Source: Chenopodium formosanum
Lineage: Eukaryota > Streptophyta > Magnoliopsida > Caryophyllales > Amaranthaceae
Length of the DNA: 64,000 bases
Assembly (NCBI GenBank): GCA_024500155.1
Contig: CM044872.1
Coordinates: 51,651,460 to 51,715,459, forward strand
Direction: 5' to 3'
Shown in pieces: positions 49,271-61,350 of the stretch (the stretch's first letter is position 1; each line of letters begins with the position of its first letter). The translations under genes were made by a program, and so were the position numbers. The notes below the pieces were generated by a model that was given only the letters and a program-made list of their open reading frames with translations, ran no database searches and was not told the DNA's origin.

Positions 49271-50984
49271 TATATTTGTAATTTTATTTGGTTTGATTAA
49301 GAGGTATGTGTTAGGAATTTCATGTGTGTGTGGTGATGAGCAAGTAGTCAAGTACCCCATATTGGAAGATGGTACTACGTACGTAGGAAGGGGATTAGTT
49401 TATAAAGTTTGTTGGCTACCTTTGCATTTTTATTTTTTCAATTATCATATGGTTTGTGAACTACTCTCTTTATTAAGATATACGAAATATGGTATTAAAA
49501 TGACGTATAACCTAATTAATTTTGATATGGGAACATTTTTTATGAAGTATGTACAGAACTACAAAAGATTAAATTAGGATGAACTAATCTTACAAGGCCT
49601 ATAATACAACGAACATTATTATTATTCCGTATTAGTGATCAAATAAATGAGATGATTTATCGCAAATTTTTTTATTTTTTTTTTGCGAAATCAACTACAT
49701 AGATCGTAACTACAATTATCATCAACCAATTATAATCATAATTTGTAATTATTCTATTCAATTTTATTACTATGGAAATAACACATAAAGCTTCACCTTT
49801 AATTCATATTTGTACCTTTAAAAAATAATAAATAATATGGAAGACAATATTAAGAGGGGAGTACATGTTAATGACTGTTTCAACTGGAACGTGCAAAAAA
49901 TTGGAGATATATGAAATATACAACAATAAAGACCATATATAATAGCACATGAACACCTAAACTGAATGGAACGTTCCTAAATTCCTTGTTTATCACCCTT
50001 ACCTTTACGCCTTAAGCAGCGGATCCGAGATGTCCCTAATCGAAATTAAAACCATATATTATACAAGTAAGATTATAAGGAATAATATAATATATAGTTT
50101 GGTCTAATTAAGTAGGTATCAAGCTATATATGCTTAGAGACTAGCTAGGTATATAATAAGGCAAACCTTAGCTAGTAGCTTGTCATGTCCAACTTGCGCA
50201 TGTGCTCATTGCTCAACCCTTGATTAAATAGTGGTTAAGAATATGTAACATCTATATATGTTCATTATAAATAATGGTGTATATATGAATGGAATATATA
50301 GGACAATAATGCATGCATGATTAGCAAAAGGACATTGTTGGGTGTACACAGCTGATCATTAGTATTGATTGATTTCAGAATTAATGTAAACTCCTAGATT
50401 TCAGATGACTTAATTTGTTGCCACTAGGCCAGGAAAAAAATATTATGTCATGAGATCAGATGGAAGATGGATATCCTTAATAGGCTAAAATCAAATGCTC
50501 ATCAATGTAATAAGACGTTCAACATATGCATGTAAATTCCATCTAAGCGCATCAAGTTTCCTCATGAAATTAAATTTAAGTACTCCGTAATATAATTAAT
50601 TATTTGGGGTTATAAACTTATTTTAACTTATTAGGCCTAATTAAAATAAAATGTAATTGTATTTTGAATTTGAGTAACCTTTATGAGAAGTTAGTATAGT
50701 TGAACCTATCTTTTATATGAAGATATGAAGCTTAACTTAAATGAAAGTAAGGAAGAGAACATGCCTAGATTAATTTGGGACAAGTGGACAACTATTAGTT
50801 TACTAGTCCCAAATAATAGATAGACGAGTTTCTAATTTTATAACTAGTGTACAAACCGTGCTTTGACCTAGAAATACAATTGTAAAATTTTACTATATAT
50901 TTGCAATACTTCTCTTTTTACACAAGTCGATATTTTTAATTACCAATATGTAGGAATTATAAATATTTGAAATTAAAATAATAT

Positions 50985-50985
<1 letters not shown>
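49271..50985. other. AT-rich spacer
   Basis: A 94-codon frame at 49293-49577 has no recognisable content. Nothing else was seen. Confidence 0.45.
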
Positions 50986-51065
<80 letters not shown>

Positions 51066-51099
51066 AAATAAATTTAACAGGATTACGTATAACTATTTT

Positions 51100-51177
<78 letters not shown>

Positions 51178-51230
51178 AAATGAATTTAACAGGATTACGT
51201 ATAACTACTTTTGACTATCTATAAATCATT
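50986..51230. repeat. Duplicated (TA)n module
   Basis: Two long (TA)n tracts (about 50990-51060 and 51103-51170) are each followed by the same unit (AAATAAATTTAACAGG / AAATGAATTTAACAGG, then ATTACGTATAACTA). The module of about 115 bp is a tandem duplicate. Confidence 0.85.
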
Positions 51231-51663
51231 AAAGGTAGTCAAGGTGAAGCATATAGATATAATATTATTCAAAACTATTGCAAGAAAGAGAGAGAGAAAA
51301 AAAAAAGTATATAATTTGGTTAAAAGGAAAGAAAAACAAAAGAGAGAGTGAGTGGGCTCCTGATGAATTTAAGATTAATAAAAGAAAGTATTATCCCTAC
51401 ATGTATGAGAAAACCCTTATAAATAATATGAGGACAATTATATCTTTAACATGTTTGTTTACTTATATGCCCATATTTATATAATGTTAAATGCATCTCC
51501 TTGTATGATTTAATGGTTTAACTTTTATGAATAGTATTTGGACAACTACACCCTATAAAATGATTATTTACTTGTTCTCATTAATGTTATTTATGTTTTT
51601 GAAAGTCTTAAGAATAGTGAGCAGACATTTATACCCTTAAAAATATTTGTTTTTATATATACC

Positions 51664-51694
<31 letters not shown>

Positions 51695-51860
51695 ATAGAG
51701 GAAGACAATAAATTACTGTTAAACATTGACCCAAATGGAACTGCTAAGGCCCAAAATACACACATACAACAACTTAAAAAGAGAAAGCCCAAAATTCAGA
51801 TGATTCGTACGAAAAGGCCCAATGTTAATATTATTGACGATTGAGTACAAACTTCAATTG
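51231..51860. other. AT-rich spacer with A-run
   Basis: It contains a purine-rich patch (GAGAGAGAG, 51287-51345) and an A-run of about 28 bases at 51664-51691. From about 51720 the sequence (GGCCCAAAATAC, AGCCCAAAAT) starts to resemble the region upstream of the second peptide gene near 61365. Confidence 0.45.
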
Positions 51861-52072
51861 CAGAACTTTGAGCGGTTGAGCCGTCTACATTGAATAGTTG
51901 ACTTATTCAGAAGCTGCAGAAATATCTAGTATGGAGTATGAAATTCTGAATGTATGATCACCATCACTACTTATCTCTTTGTCGCTAATCTACGACGACG
52001 ACGACAACGACAAGCCCGCCACTCCTCACTTTGCCTCTAATATTATCAGTCATTCAACTAAGTAATCTAAAG

Positions 52073-52319
52073 ATGAAAATGATGATGAAGAGCGTAGTGA
52101 TAGTTATGGTGATCGTAACCCTGATTGTAGGCACATCATCAGTGGTGACAGACAAGGGCGAATGCGTTGACGGAAAATGCCCTCCGGGGCAGTGCTGTAG
52201 CAAGTTCGGGGTACTGCGACCCGCAATCGCCTTTTTGCTCACAGCCTACTGATAAGGTTTTCAAAACTCGCAAAATACCTATGACTACTGCAGGAGATAA
52301 ATCTGCAGCATCTCCTTGA
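52073..52319 (+). pseudogene. Hevein-like antimicrobial peptide gene, frameshifted
   Basis: It encodes a signal peptide (about 24 residues, hydrophobic VVIVMVIVTLIVG) followed by a GECVDGKCPPGQCCSKFG start of a hevein-type chitin-binding domain. The frame then breaks in a run of four G at 52208-52211. The first frame ends at 52252 after a short unrelated tail. The remaining cysteines and a C-terminal propeptide with a TRKIP word continue in the neighbouring frame up to the TGA at 52317-52319. It is a paralogue of 62341-62595. The single extra base could be a real mutation or an assembly error in the G run. Confidence 0.75.
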
Positions 52320-53290
52320 AGCTCACTGCGTATTCATCAACGATGAGGCGGGTTGTTTACTCACGAATTAAAATAAAACTTCGTATAACTTTGTAATAAT
52401 TACCAAAATATATCTACAAAGTGTCAAAGTATGTATGCAGCTGAAGCAATCAAGCTTGTATGATATTATTAAGCTTTTCAATTACTACGTACTCCGTATG
52501 TTATTTCTTATAATCAGATCAATAAACAACCTTTTTTTTTTATTTTTTTATTTTTTATTTTCTTTTATTTTTTAATTTAACCCATATATTGGTTAGAACA
52601 CTTTTCAATGACTACAATAAAAATGTAGTCATGGTAACTGTTTTTAATCTTAACCCTTTAAATTTAATGAATCAATCTAGTCCATCCATACAGTTGTTTT
52701 TGACATAAAAATATAATTGAAAAAAAAAGAAAAAAAATGTTCGTATTTTCATACTTAAAAAAATGGTTTGTTGCCATTTACGATTTCTCTAACTTCAAAA
52801 TTAAGGGCATCTCCATCCACTGGCGGATCTTCTAAGGGGCAAGGCTGGGCTTGGCCCCCCTTAGATTTTGATCCAAAAATTATTGTCTACTTACACTAAT
52901 TTACTTAGTGTCCTCAATGTAACCTCCCAAACAATTACATCAAATTCTATAAATACAACAAACATTTTTTAAAATTGCATTTCTAAATATTTAATAGCAT
53001 TCTATTTACTAGCTTATTGTTTATTGTAATTCTTTTTTTGCAAATAGTAAAAAACAAAGGCAATACATTTTTTTTTCACTTTAATTTGATAAGTTACGCA
53101 ATTATAATATGTCAAAACAATACATGAATTAGGTTGGCCAAGCAAATTAAAATTTGGATGACATTCTATCTACTAGCTATTTTTTTGCTTGTTTTGAGCT
53201 CAATTTGGATCCTTAAGGGTCAAAATGACCCCCGAAACTTTTACGGGATATTTTTCGACACGCAAATCGAAATTTTTTACCATTGATTCA
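52320..53290. other. Spacer with one transposon-like end
   Basis: After the pseudogene comes a T-rich tract, then at about 52812 CTGGCGGATCTTCTAAGGGG and CTTGGCCCCCCTTAG, which resemble the G/C-rich end seen at 31390-31430 in the other orientation. No coding region was recognised. Confidence 0.4.
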
Positions 53291-53457
53291 TATGAAACTC
53301 CTTAGATTAGAGTGTATTCCATTGATTCATATATATGGGGTTACAACCATCAGACCTAATCACGTTAGGAAATCTCAAGAGATATTTACAGAATATTCAC
53401 AAATTATATCCTTCTATACAGAATATTATCTAGAATATTTATCATCATATTCTAACA
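53291..53457 (-). repeat. Truncated copia LTR in inverted orientation
   Basis: The reverse complement starts TGTTAGAATATGATGATAAA and follows 59472-59645 closely (AGGATATAATTTGTGAATAT, CTCTTGAGATTTCCTAAC, ACACTCTAATCTAAGGAGTT). The last dozen bases are missing. It is inverted relative to both the copia integrase piece beside it and the LTR at 59472. Confidence 0.85.
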
Positions 53458-53514
53458 ATGTTAAGCATACTCTATTATTTCAAGTCAAATGTATGATTCG
53501 TACGATTAACAATG

Positions 53515-53700
53515 TTAAGAGTACTCTATTATTTCATGCCTCTCTTCCCCCTTCATTTTGACATCATGCTCTTGAAACGGCAACCTACTTCATTAATATT
53601 TTACCTACAAAAGCACTCAATCAAATTACTCCCGTTCAAGCCTTAGCTTATTTGGGGTTGTCCCGCCCTACACTCATCTCCGAGTCTTTGGATGATTGTG
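53515..53700 (+). mobile_element. Ty1/copia integrase fragment
   Basis: The frame reads STLLFHASLPPSF, a stop, then HHALETATYFINILPTKAL and NQITPVQALAYLG. This is the conserved copia integrase C-terminal core (usually SFWHHALxTAxYLxNxLPTK). The Trp codon before HHAL has become a stop. It is probably part of the same ruined element as 58805-59645. Confidence 0.85.
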
Positions 53701-53710
53701 TTTTCCAAAC

Positions 53711-54804
53711 CTATCCGCTACTGGTTCCAGTCTTGGGTGTAGGTCCACTAGACTGAGGTGATTTATTAGGTGCACTAGACTCTTTCACTTTCCCAGACTT
53801 AACATCAGCTTCCTTCTTGAAACACTCGTAGTCAAGGTGTCCCAACTTCTGACAGTAACGACAAGTTATCGGGTTCCCCTCACAATCCTTCCCTGGGTGG
53901 TCTTTCTCACACCTCTTGCAGAAATACTTCCTCTTGGGTTTCTCACCCCTTTGGTTCCCATTCCCCTTATGGTTGGACGGTTGGCCTCTATTCCCTTTCC
54001 CAAAGTTCCCCTTGTTGTCCCTCCTATCTCCAGAATTCCCTTGGTAGCTCCCATTGGGCTTATGCCTCTTTTCACCCCCGTGAGAAGAGTCTGGGTTCTT
54101 CCTTTTCTCTCTAGCATGCTCAATTTCCCTCCCCTTAATCCCGTACAGATGGGCTGCACGGCCATACACTTCATCCAGGGTCTCAAAGGTCACTCCCCTT
54201 AACTTCCCTTGGAGGGTCAAGGTTAGGCCTTGCTCAAATCTCTGAGCTTTGATGGTTTCGGTAGGGACTACTTCCGGGGCAAACCTCATCAACTCAATGA
54301 ACTTGTTGTAATATTCACTGATTGACATGTTCCCCATCCTTAGGTTGGTGAACTCCATGCACTTCTGCTTTCTCAGGTAGGAAGGGTAAAACTTTTCTAT
54401 CAAGGCTTCCTTAAACTCATCCCACCCAAAGTTTGGTTTCTTCAAGAGCTCATCTTTTCTTTGGGCCCACCATAAATCAGCTTCCTCCTTCAGATAATAA
54501 ACCCCATTTTCACCCTCAACTCATTTGGGTAATTGATAGTATCAAACAACTTATCAAACTCCCTAATCTAGTTTTCAAGAGTGGCAGGGTCCTCCTTTCC
54601 CAAGTAAACAGGTAGTTTGGTTACAACAACTCTCTTGAAAACCTCACTATAAGAGTCAAGGTCAGAGCTTCGGTTTCCTTTGTTCACCACTTTCGTGATG
54701 CTCTCAGTAATATGAGTTAGCTTTCTAAGGACCTTCCCAACCTTGGAACCAATGCGCTTACTTTTCACTTGGTCTCTCATTTTAAACCTGGGTTTAATTA
54801 TCAT
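53711..54804 (-). pseudogene. Ty3/gypsy gag, broken
   Basis: The main open part (54445-53711) has the retrotransposon gag core (FKEALIEKFYPSYLRKQKCM, EFTNLRMGNMSISEYYNKF, LRGVTFETLDEVYGRA), a basic Gly/Asn-rich stretch and two zinc knuckles: CKRCEKDHPGKDC, and the canonical CX2CX4HX4C in CRYCQKLGHLDYEC. The N-terminal part (54804-54568, PVYLGKEDPATLEN) is separated by a nonsense codon at the expected Trp and a frameshift. No protease or reverse transcriptase follows, so the 3' part of the element is missing at 53710. Confidence 0.85.
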
Positions 54805-54974
54805 ACTTTGATAATTAAAACAAGTTCTATCATATAAGCATTTAATTCACTTAACAACATAGAGAAATTTCAAATAATCCATTATATTTCATTAATAATT
54901 AATGAAAATACAACTTTGTCATTTAGGAAAATTATTGAAACATCAAATAAAACCATAGTTCAAAAATCATTCAA

Positions 54975-55478
54975 TCAAATAACACTATGAGCATAACCAT
55001 CTTCAATAGAATCATAATCTGGATCATCACTCCTATTACTTGGTTCGGCCATGAGAGTTGGGTTGTAACCACTATAGCTTGGAATAAGGCCTGATGAGCT
55101 TGATCCAGATTTACTTATATTTCTGTCCGGGTAAGGAGTGTAACTTGGGTTTTTTGTTGGGCTTACATCACCACGAGGTTGGCTTGAAGAAGCTTTGGGG
55201 TTTTGGGCTCTTTCTTTTGCAGTTTGAGAACGAGTCCTAGGCCTTTTTGCAACATGGAAATGGACTTTTGGGCTAGGTCGTTTTGAAGATTCATAGCTTG
55301 GAGTTTGGGTAGGAGAACGGTAATGCTTGCCCCTACTAAGAGGTGGTATGGACTCATCACTAGATTCCATATATTCATAACGCTTCCTTGGGTAAGAGAA
55401 AGGTATTTGGGCATTTAGGTAGTACATTTGGTCATTTTCTCCATAAGTGCAACCTTTTGGAGGCTTGGGAATTTTCAC
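54975..55478 (-). CDS. Accessory ORF of the gypsy element, proline/serine-rich
   Basis: A 167-codon frame lies between the LTR and gag on the same strand. The product is rich in Ser, Pro, Tyr and Arg (SSDESIPPLSRGKHYRS, KRPSPKVHFHVAKRPRTRS) and ends in an acidic DDPDYDSIEDGY tail. No domain recognised. It and the next upstream frame lie where the leader of the element should be. They may be two parts of one broken frame, or a captured host fragment. Confidence 0.5.
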   Translation of the reverse strand: MKIPKPPKGCTYGENDQMYYLNAQIPFSYPRKRYEYMESSDESIPPLSRGKHYRSPTQTPSYESSKRPSPKVHFHVAKRPRTRSQTAKERAQNPKASSSQPRGDVSPTKNPSYTPYPDRNISKSGSSSSGLIPSYSGYNPTLMAEPSNRSDDPDYDSIEDGYAHSVI

Positions 55479-55505
55479 AGCTTTTCTCCTAAGTTCATAC
55501 TTGCG

Positions 55506-55853
55506 CTACACATTGTGCAAGTCTCTCTTAAGGCTAGACATGCTTGCTAACCATTTCCCTTCATGATGATGCCTCTCATTCCACATCCCATTTTCCTTGA
55601 TCGCATCCCCATATTTATCAAAAAAAGGTTGATATCTCTCAATTCTAGGCAAATGGGCCAAGGCCAAAAGAACCATCCAAGGTTGTTGGGTCAAGACTTC
55701 CTCACCAAACTTCTCATAAAGGGTCAAGGCCAAAGTACAAATTCCAGTCATGAAATCACTAACTGTGACTCCACTATCTTTCAAGTAATGAATGTCAAAA
55801 TAATGGTGTCTCATTTCATCAATCTTTTTCATCTGTTTCACACACACATGCAA
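55506..55853 (-). CDS. Accessory ORF of the gypsy element, helical
   Basis: A 115-codon frame on the element's strand just upstream of 54975-55478: a mostly helical sequence (VSDFMTGICTLALTLYEKFG, QQPWMVLLALAHLPRIERYQ, WNERHHHEGKWLASMSSLKR). It looks like a real protein rather than a chance frame, but I do not recognise the family. The start is uncertain; the region may begin upstream through a splice. Confidence 0.5.
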   Translation of the reverse strand: MHVCVKQMKKIDEMRHHYFDIHYLKDSGVTVSDFMTGICTLALTLYEKFGEEVLTQQPWMVLLALAHLPRIERYQPFFDKYGDAIKENGMWNERHHHEGKWLASMSSLKRDLHNV

Positions 55854-56388
55854 AACAATAAATTCAATGCTAAATCACATAAACAATTCAATTCAAAATT
55901 CATTTGCAATAAGCAATTCATAACTCAATCAATCAAGCAGAACTCAAGATCACCCAACCATGGGTAATAACTCAAAAAATTTCGGACCTCTTAACCAAGC
56001 TCTAAGGTGTTTTAACACCAACTTTAATGCACACATAATTGCACACTCAAGTTTCAAATAATTTCAATTCTTTTTATTTTCGAAAATAATAAATATGTAC
56101 TTGAATCATGATTATAGGACGGTCGAGCCCGCGTCTCCCAGGAAAGTTACCTACGATGTTGAGGAGAGCCTTTCCTAGACAAAGAGTCGTACCCATTATA
56201 GGGCTTCGTAGAGAACTCGAGCATCCTTTTCTCATTCATCTTTCCATAAATAGGAAAATAGTTTTATATAAAAATAAAACTGTTGACTCTCACACAAATG
56301 CGAAACTCTATCTATCCTATATGCCCTTCTTAAGTCTACCCACAATTTTATTATTACTCCAATTTTAATCTTTTTAGGACCTTGAAAA

Positions 56389-56397
56389 CTGATACCA
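56389..56397 (-). other. Primer binding site of the gypsy element
   Basis: TGGTATCAG on the minus strand, three bases inside the LTR border at 56401, matches the initiator-tRNA-Met-type primer site used by many plant LTR elements. Confidence 0.75.
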
Positions 56398-56400
56398 CTT

Positions 56401-57628
56401 TGTAACATCCCCGAATCTCCCTCTACGGAAATACTAGTATAATACGTATAATTATACCGTATAGATAGACTTAGGCGTATTACCGCCGCGTGATTACGCA
56501 AGGCTACTCAAACTTACTAAACAAAACCAATACTTTGCAGCGGAAAACTTCAATACTCTTCTTTATTTAATATTAGACCAAAAATAGTAACCATTGTCAT
56601 GAGTACTCAAAATAAACACAAGAATCAACATTCCTAATCTAGGTGAAACCATTCCCGAGACTCCATATGCTCAATTATTGACTCAATCTGAAATTAGTCA
56701 ACACTGCTTACCATTAAGGTAAACAGGGCGAACCAAAACAAATTAAGAAATACGGATTAGCAAAATATGCTAAGTACGATAAGTGCAAGATAATTAAACT
56801 CAAATTATTAGCAAACATGCTTTTGAAATCAATTCCATCCTTTCCAATAATTTAACCAATAATTCCAACTCAAAATTACAAAACCAATTTCATTAATCAA
56901 TATCAATGGCCAATTTAATAAACCAATTCCTCTTTAAAACCAATTCCTTTTAATCCAACTCCCTTAAAACCAATTCCTCACCCAAGTGTGCACACCCCCT
57001 AAGCTAGTCCCCTTATATTACAAGGTTATTTTTGAGGAAAGACCAGGTCATACAAAGTCCAAGGCCTTATCAATAAACCAAATCCGTATAGTGGGATTAC
57101 CAACATGCTTGTAAAGCTTTAATAATAATAATTCAATAAATCCTCTTTAAATCCAATAATTCCAACCTTTAATAATAATAATAATAATAATAATTCAAAC
57201 TCCCTTTTTATTTAAATCCACATGCTTTCAAAATCAAACCCTTTAAACATGAATAATAATTTTAATTATTTAAAACATGATATAAAATCAACACTCCAAT
57301 TTATTTATCAAAATCAATTTCTTTAAACATGCTTTTATTTCATAAATCATAATTCAATTCAATTTAATTCAATCATCATAAAATCATTCAAACATGTTTA
57401 TTCAAACCAATCACTTTCAAGGTATCTAGCTACCTAACGTACCTTGATCCTTACTTAGCAAATAAATATAACCTTAATCAATATAAAGTTAACAAATAAT
57501 CACAATAATTAAATTAAAAACCCCCCCAACTATATGTACATGAACCTTTTAAATTAATTTTTATAAACATCATTAAAAATCTGATTTTATATAATTAAAC
57601 TACTCATAATAATTTTTATAAATCCCCC

Positions 57629-57675
<47 letters not shown>

Positions 57676-58804
57676 TGAATAAGAGAAGAGAAGAAGAAAA
57701 GATAAGGAACCAAGGAAAAGAGAAGAATTGGATTTTCGTTGGATAGAATAGGCAGAACTTGCAGAGGCTATAACTCCTTTGATATAACTTCGAATTGGGT
57801 GATTCATGAGCCTAACCTCAAGGATTTTTCAAGAGGAACAATCTTTTGTGAAACATCAATACCCCAAAATCTGACCAGAAGTGCCTGAAAATTGGCTTCA
57901 AAGATAAATGGGATGATTTGTGTAAAAAGAGGAGAAGAAAAGAAGAGAATTGGTATGAAGAATGTGAGAGGTATGGAGGGGTATTTATAGGCTAGCTCAT
58001 GCAAGAATTATAGCAAGAAAATGTGGGAAGAATTAATGGTAAGTAGGGTTTAAGGGATTACTTGGAGAAGTGAATAAAAGAATTAATGAAAGTTTTAATA
58101 TTAAGGTGATTGTGTATAATTGAATATGGAAGGTATGTATGTCATGAAAAATAATAAGGAAATTGGAATTACTTGGGGAATAATTAAGAAGAATGAATGA
58201 CAAGAAAATGTGATGATTAGATATTAAAAAGATGGAGAAATAGAATTAAGGAAAATAAGATATTTAGGGAGATAATTAAAAATATAATTTTACCAATTAA
58301 ATTCTTCCAAAATAATTCAATAGGGCCGAAAATATTGAGCTTACCATAGCTCAAAATTTTGGACTCCTATAAATATATTTAGGAAGATTTTGCTCAATTT
58401 TTAAGGAATAAAATAATTGTATAAATAATATAGAATAAATAATTAATTAATTAAATACCAATTATTTACCAATAAATAATCAAGAAAAATTAGATTTTCC
58501 ATACATGGAAAATCCAAAAATCCTAGCTAATTATTGGAAAATTTCGGCCATAATAAAATAATTAATAAAATATTATTTTGCTTTAATTAAAATATCCGAA
58601 ATATGTAAATGATCTGGTTTTTAAAATAAGATAAATGGATAATAAATCTTATCCAAAATAATGATTAATTTTCAAAATGCTTTTGGCGCCAAAATTCAAA
58701 TATTATTTTGGCTCCAAATAATAATTTTTACTAAAATACCCATTTTATAAAATAATTCCTAATTAATTAATTAGAAAGTACTTATGAAAATACGGGGTAT
58801 TACA
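56401..58804 (-). repeat. 5' LTR of the Ty3/gypsy element, 2.4 kb
   Basis: On the minus strand it starts TGTAATACCCCGTATTTTCA and ends GAGATTCGGGGATGTTACA, with imperfect inverted ends (TGTAATACCCCG / CGGGGATGTTACA), next to the primer site. It contains an (AAT)n microsatellite at about 57628-57676 and is otherwise non-coding. At 58805 the sequence changes abruptly to copia coding sequence, so this is the left insertion border. The other LTR is absent. Confidence 0.85.
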
Positions 58805-59471
58805 CAACACTTTATCGCAGTCTCGCAGGTGCATCACAGTACCTCACTTTCACTCGCCCTTATATAGCCTATGCAGTTCAACAGGTTTGTTTATTCATGC
58901 ACGATCCTATAGAGGATCATTATGATGCATTGAAACGCATCCTGTAATATATTCAGGGTATCATTGATCACGGGTTACATTTATATCCTTCATCACCTAC
59001 ACACTTGATTACTTATATTGATGCAGATTGGGGCGGGTGCTCGAACACTCTCGTCGATCGACCTCGGATTATTGTTGCTTTCTAGGGGACAATCTCATTT
59101 CCTAGTCTTCTAAGCGTCAGCCTACTCTTTCAAAGTCAAGTGCAGAGGCATAATACAAGGGCGTCGCAAATGTTGTTGCCGAGGCATGTTGGCTTCGTAA
59201 TCTTCTTTTGGAGTTACATTGTCCTCTTTGAAAGGCCACTATTGTTTATTGTGATAATGTCAGTGCAATTTATTTATCTCATAATCCCGTATAGAACCAA
59301 CGCACCAAGCACATCGAAATGGATATTCATTTCGTTCATGTACGAGTCTTGCACGTTCCATCACGTTATCAGTTTGCAGACATTTTCACGAAAAGCCTAC
59401 CTCAAAAACTATTTTTGGAATTCGGATCTAGTTTCCGTGTACGCCCTCCTCCCGCTATGACTACGGGGGTG
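58805..59471 (+). pseudogene. Ty1/copia RNase H region, decayed
   Basis: The sequence follows 1-667 closely (YRSLAGASQYLTFTRP, IAYAVQQVCLFMHDP, HNTRASQ-type frame breaks). It holds several stops, for example in place of R in KRILRY and in FLGDNL, and a small deletion before the last 100 bases. It is the continuation of the copia element interrupted by the gypsy LTR. Confidence 0.9.
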
Positions 59472-59645
59472 TGTTAAAATATGATAAATATTCTAGATAA
59501 TATTTTGTATAGAAGGATAGATTTTGTGAATATTTTGTAAATATCTCTTGAGATTTTCTAACGTGATTAGGTATCATGGTTGTAACCCTATATATATGAA
59601 TCAATGGAATACACTCCAATCTAAGGAGTTTCATATTATCTGACA
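59472..59645 (+). repeat. 3' LTR of the decayed copia element
   Basis: It begins TGTTAAAATATGATAAATAT after the G-rich tract ACTACGGGGG and ends ATTATCTGACA. It resembles 53291-53457 (inverted) and, more distantly, 668-854. Confidence 0.85.
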
Positions 59646-61350
59646 CTTTGGTACTCACTAATTGTTATTTCTAATTCAGTGGTTACATTAATGATATAAT
59701 TATACAATTATAAGCTAACCCTAATTAACTAAAGGCATATTGACTAATATAATCCTATTAAAAAAAAACCCTAGTCACCCCAACCCCAACCCACTGCCAG
59801 AGTGCCAGCCCCTCCTCTGCCAAAGGCGGCTGATGACCCTTACCTCCTCTCTCTCCTCCTTCCTCTCCTTGACCCAAGACACCTCGCCCTCCTCTAAAAC
59901 CCTTCCGTTTCCCCCAATTTCCCCCAAAAATCTGCTAAAAATTCCAAAATAATTAATCTTCTTCTTCAACCTTTCTCTCTCTTTCATTGCCATCTTAAGA
60001 TGGGGTTTTGAAGGGTTTGAAGATGCGACAAGGGGATTGAGTGGGTTCAGGGGGTCGCGGAAACCAGGGGGAGGAGAGTTAGCAGCGCCGATGTTGGTTG
60101 CAGGGGTTTGGAAGAAAGAACGAGGTTTGGAAAATTGGAAGTAAGGGATTAGTGGGGATGTTAGGCCGGGGGTTGCCGGCAAGGAAGGACAGGCGCCAAC
60201 GACGGGAGGGCGCTGACCGGTCGCCGGCGTGTGGCTGGGTCGTCGCTAGTCTGGCAAGGGGGAGGGGGGCTCCGGCAGGAGAGGAAAGAGGAAAAGGTTT
60301 TTTTTTTTTATTCCTTTATTTTTTAAAATATTATTTTTCTAAAAACCAATCAAAATTATTTTTTTTAATAATTTAATTATTAAAAAAATACAAAAAACTA
60401 ACCATGGTTAATAAATTATTAAATTGATTAATTAATGTCACCATTGAATTAATAACAGTAATACATGAGTACCGAAGAGAATTGAAATTTTTGATGTTTA
60501 CCAAAGAGAAAATTAAAAAACTGATGAGCACCATTAAGAATTTTCCTTTTTTTTTTTTGAATAAATTATCATAGTTAAATTAATTGTATTCTACATCCTC
60601 CTTTCAAACAAATAAATAAATAAATTATATTCTACATTGAAAAATAGTTTTTGTAAATGTAATTCTATTCAAACTAATTAAATAATAAGGCATCTTTGAA
60701 ATTTTTTTTGAAATCTTTACAAAAAATAATAACTTGAAAACAATACTCTATCTAACCAACAATGCACATTTAAGAATAACAAATTACACTATTTCCGTTA
60801 AATATTAGTTGTAATTTTGGGGTATTATTTGTGAGATATAAAATATTCCAAAGTTGTAATTAATATTTAATGAAGGTAGTAAATATATTAGAGACTTAAT
60901 TTTATGTAATTCAAAATAGGAAATCCTGAACAACAACAATAAAAGATGTCATTTTTGAAGGTGCAAACTGCAAAGTGCAATTTAAAATTTGCACAATATG
61001 GCCGAATACAAGAGACCTCAAAATTTTAAAACAAATTTAAGGAAATTTTGTGAAAAAAAACCTCCAAAAAGTTGGTGCTTTTTGAAAAATACCCCCAATT
61101 ACCTTATTTTTTTTTTAATTAAACATTCAAGGTTTCTTAAGAAGTTCAACTAACACCACCTAATTTACAGACTAGTTAAATTTTTCATCTTTTAAACCTC
61201 ACTTCTACTTCTATTTAATTGTCATCACTTCTTTCTTTGTATTCTTCTGTTTTATTAAAATGGTCATATTTCGATCTTAAAAAATTGAGAAAAATAGGTT
61301 AAAACACCCCCTCAAAAAATTGAGAAAAATAGGTTAAAACACCCCCTCAA
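59646..61350. other. Spacer with a GC-rich island
   Basis: Within otherwise AT-rich DNA, about 59765-60295 is GC-rich and open on both strands (135 codons minus at 60182-59775, 92 codons plus at 60098-60376). The product strings (proline/serine-rich, or arginine/glycine-rich) look like compositional artefacts. It could be the leftover of a transposon or a captured 5' exon; I cannot assign it. A tandem GAGAAAAATAGGTTAAAACA pair lies at 61285-61350. Confidence 0.4.

Noticed and set aside
53283..53561. 92-codon plus-strand frame starting at the inverted LTR
   Set aside because: It runs through an LTR in antisense and then into the integrase remnant, so it is a chance fusion.
59775..60376. Frames of the GC-rich island as host genes
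   Set aside because: Opposite-strand frames overlap and their composition is biased; no domain is visible.
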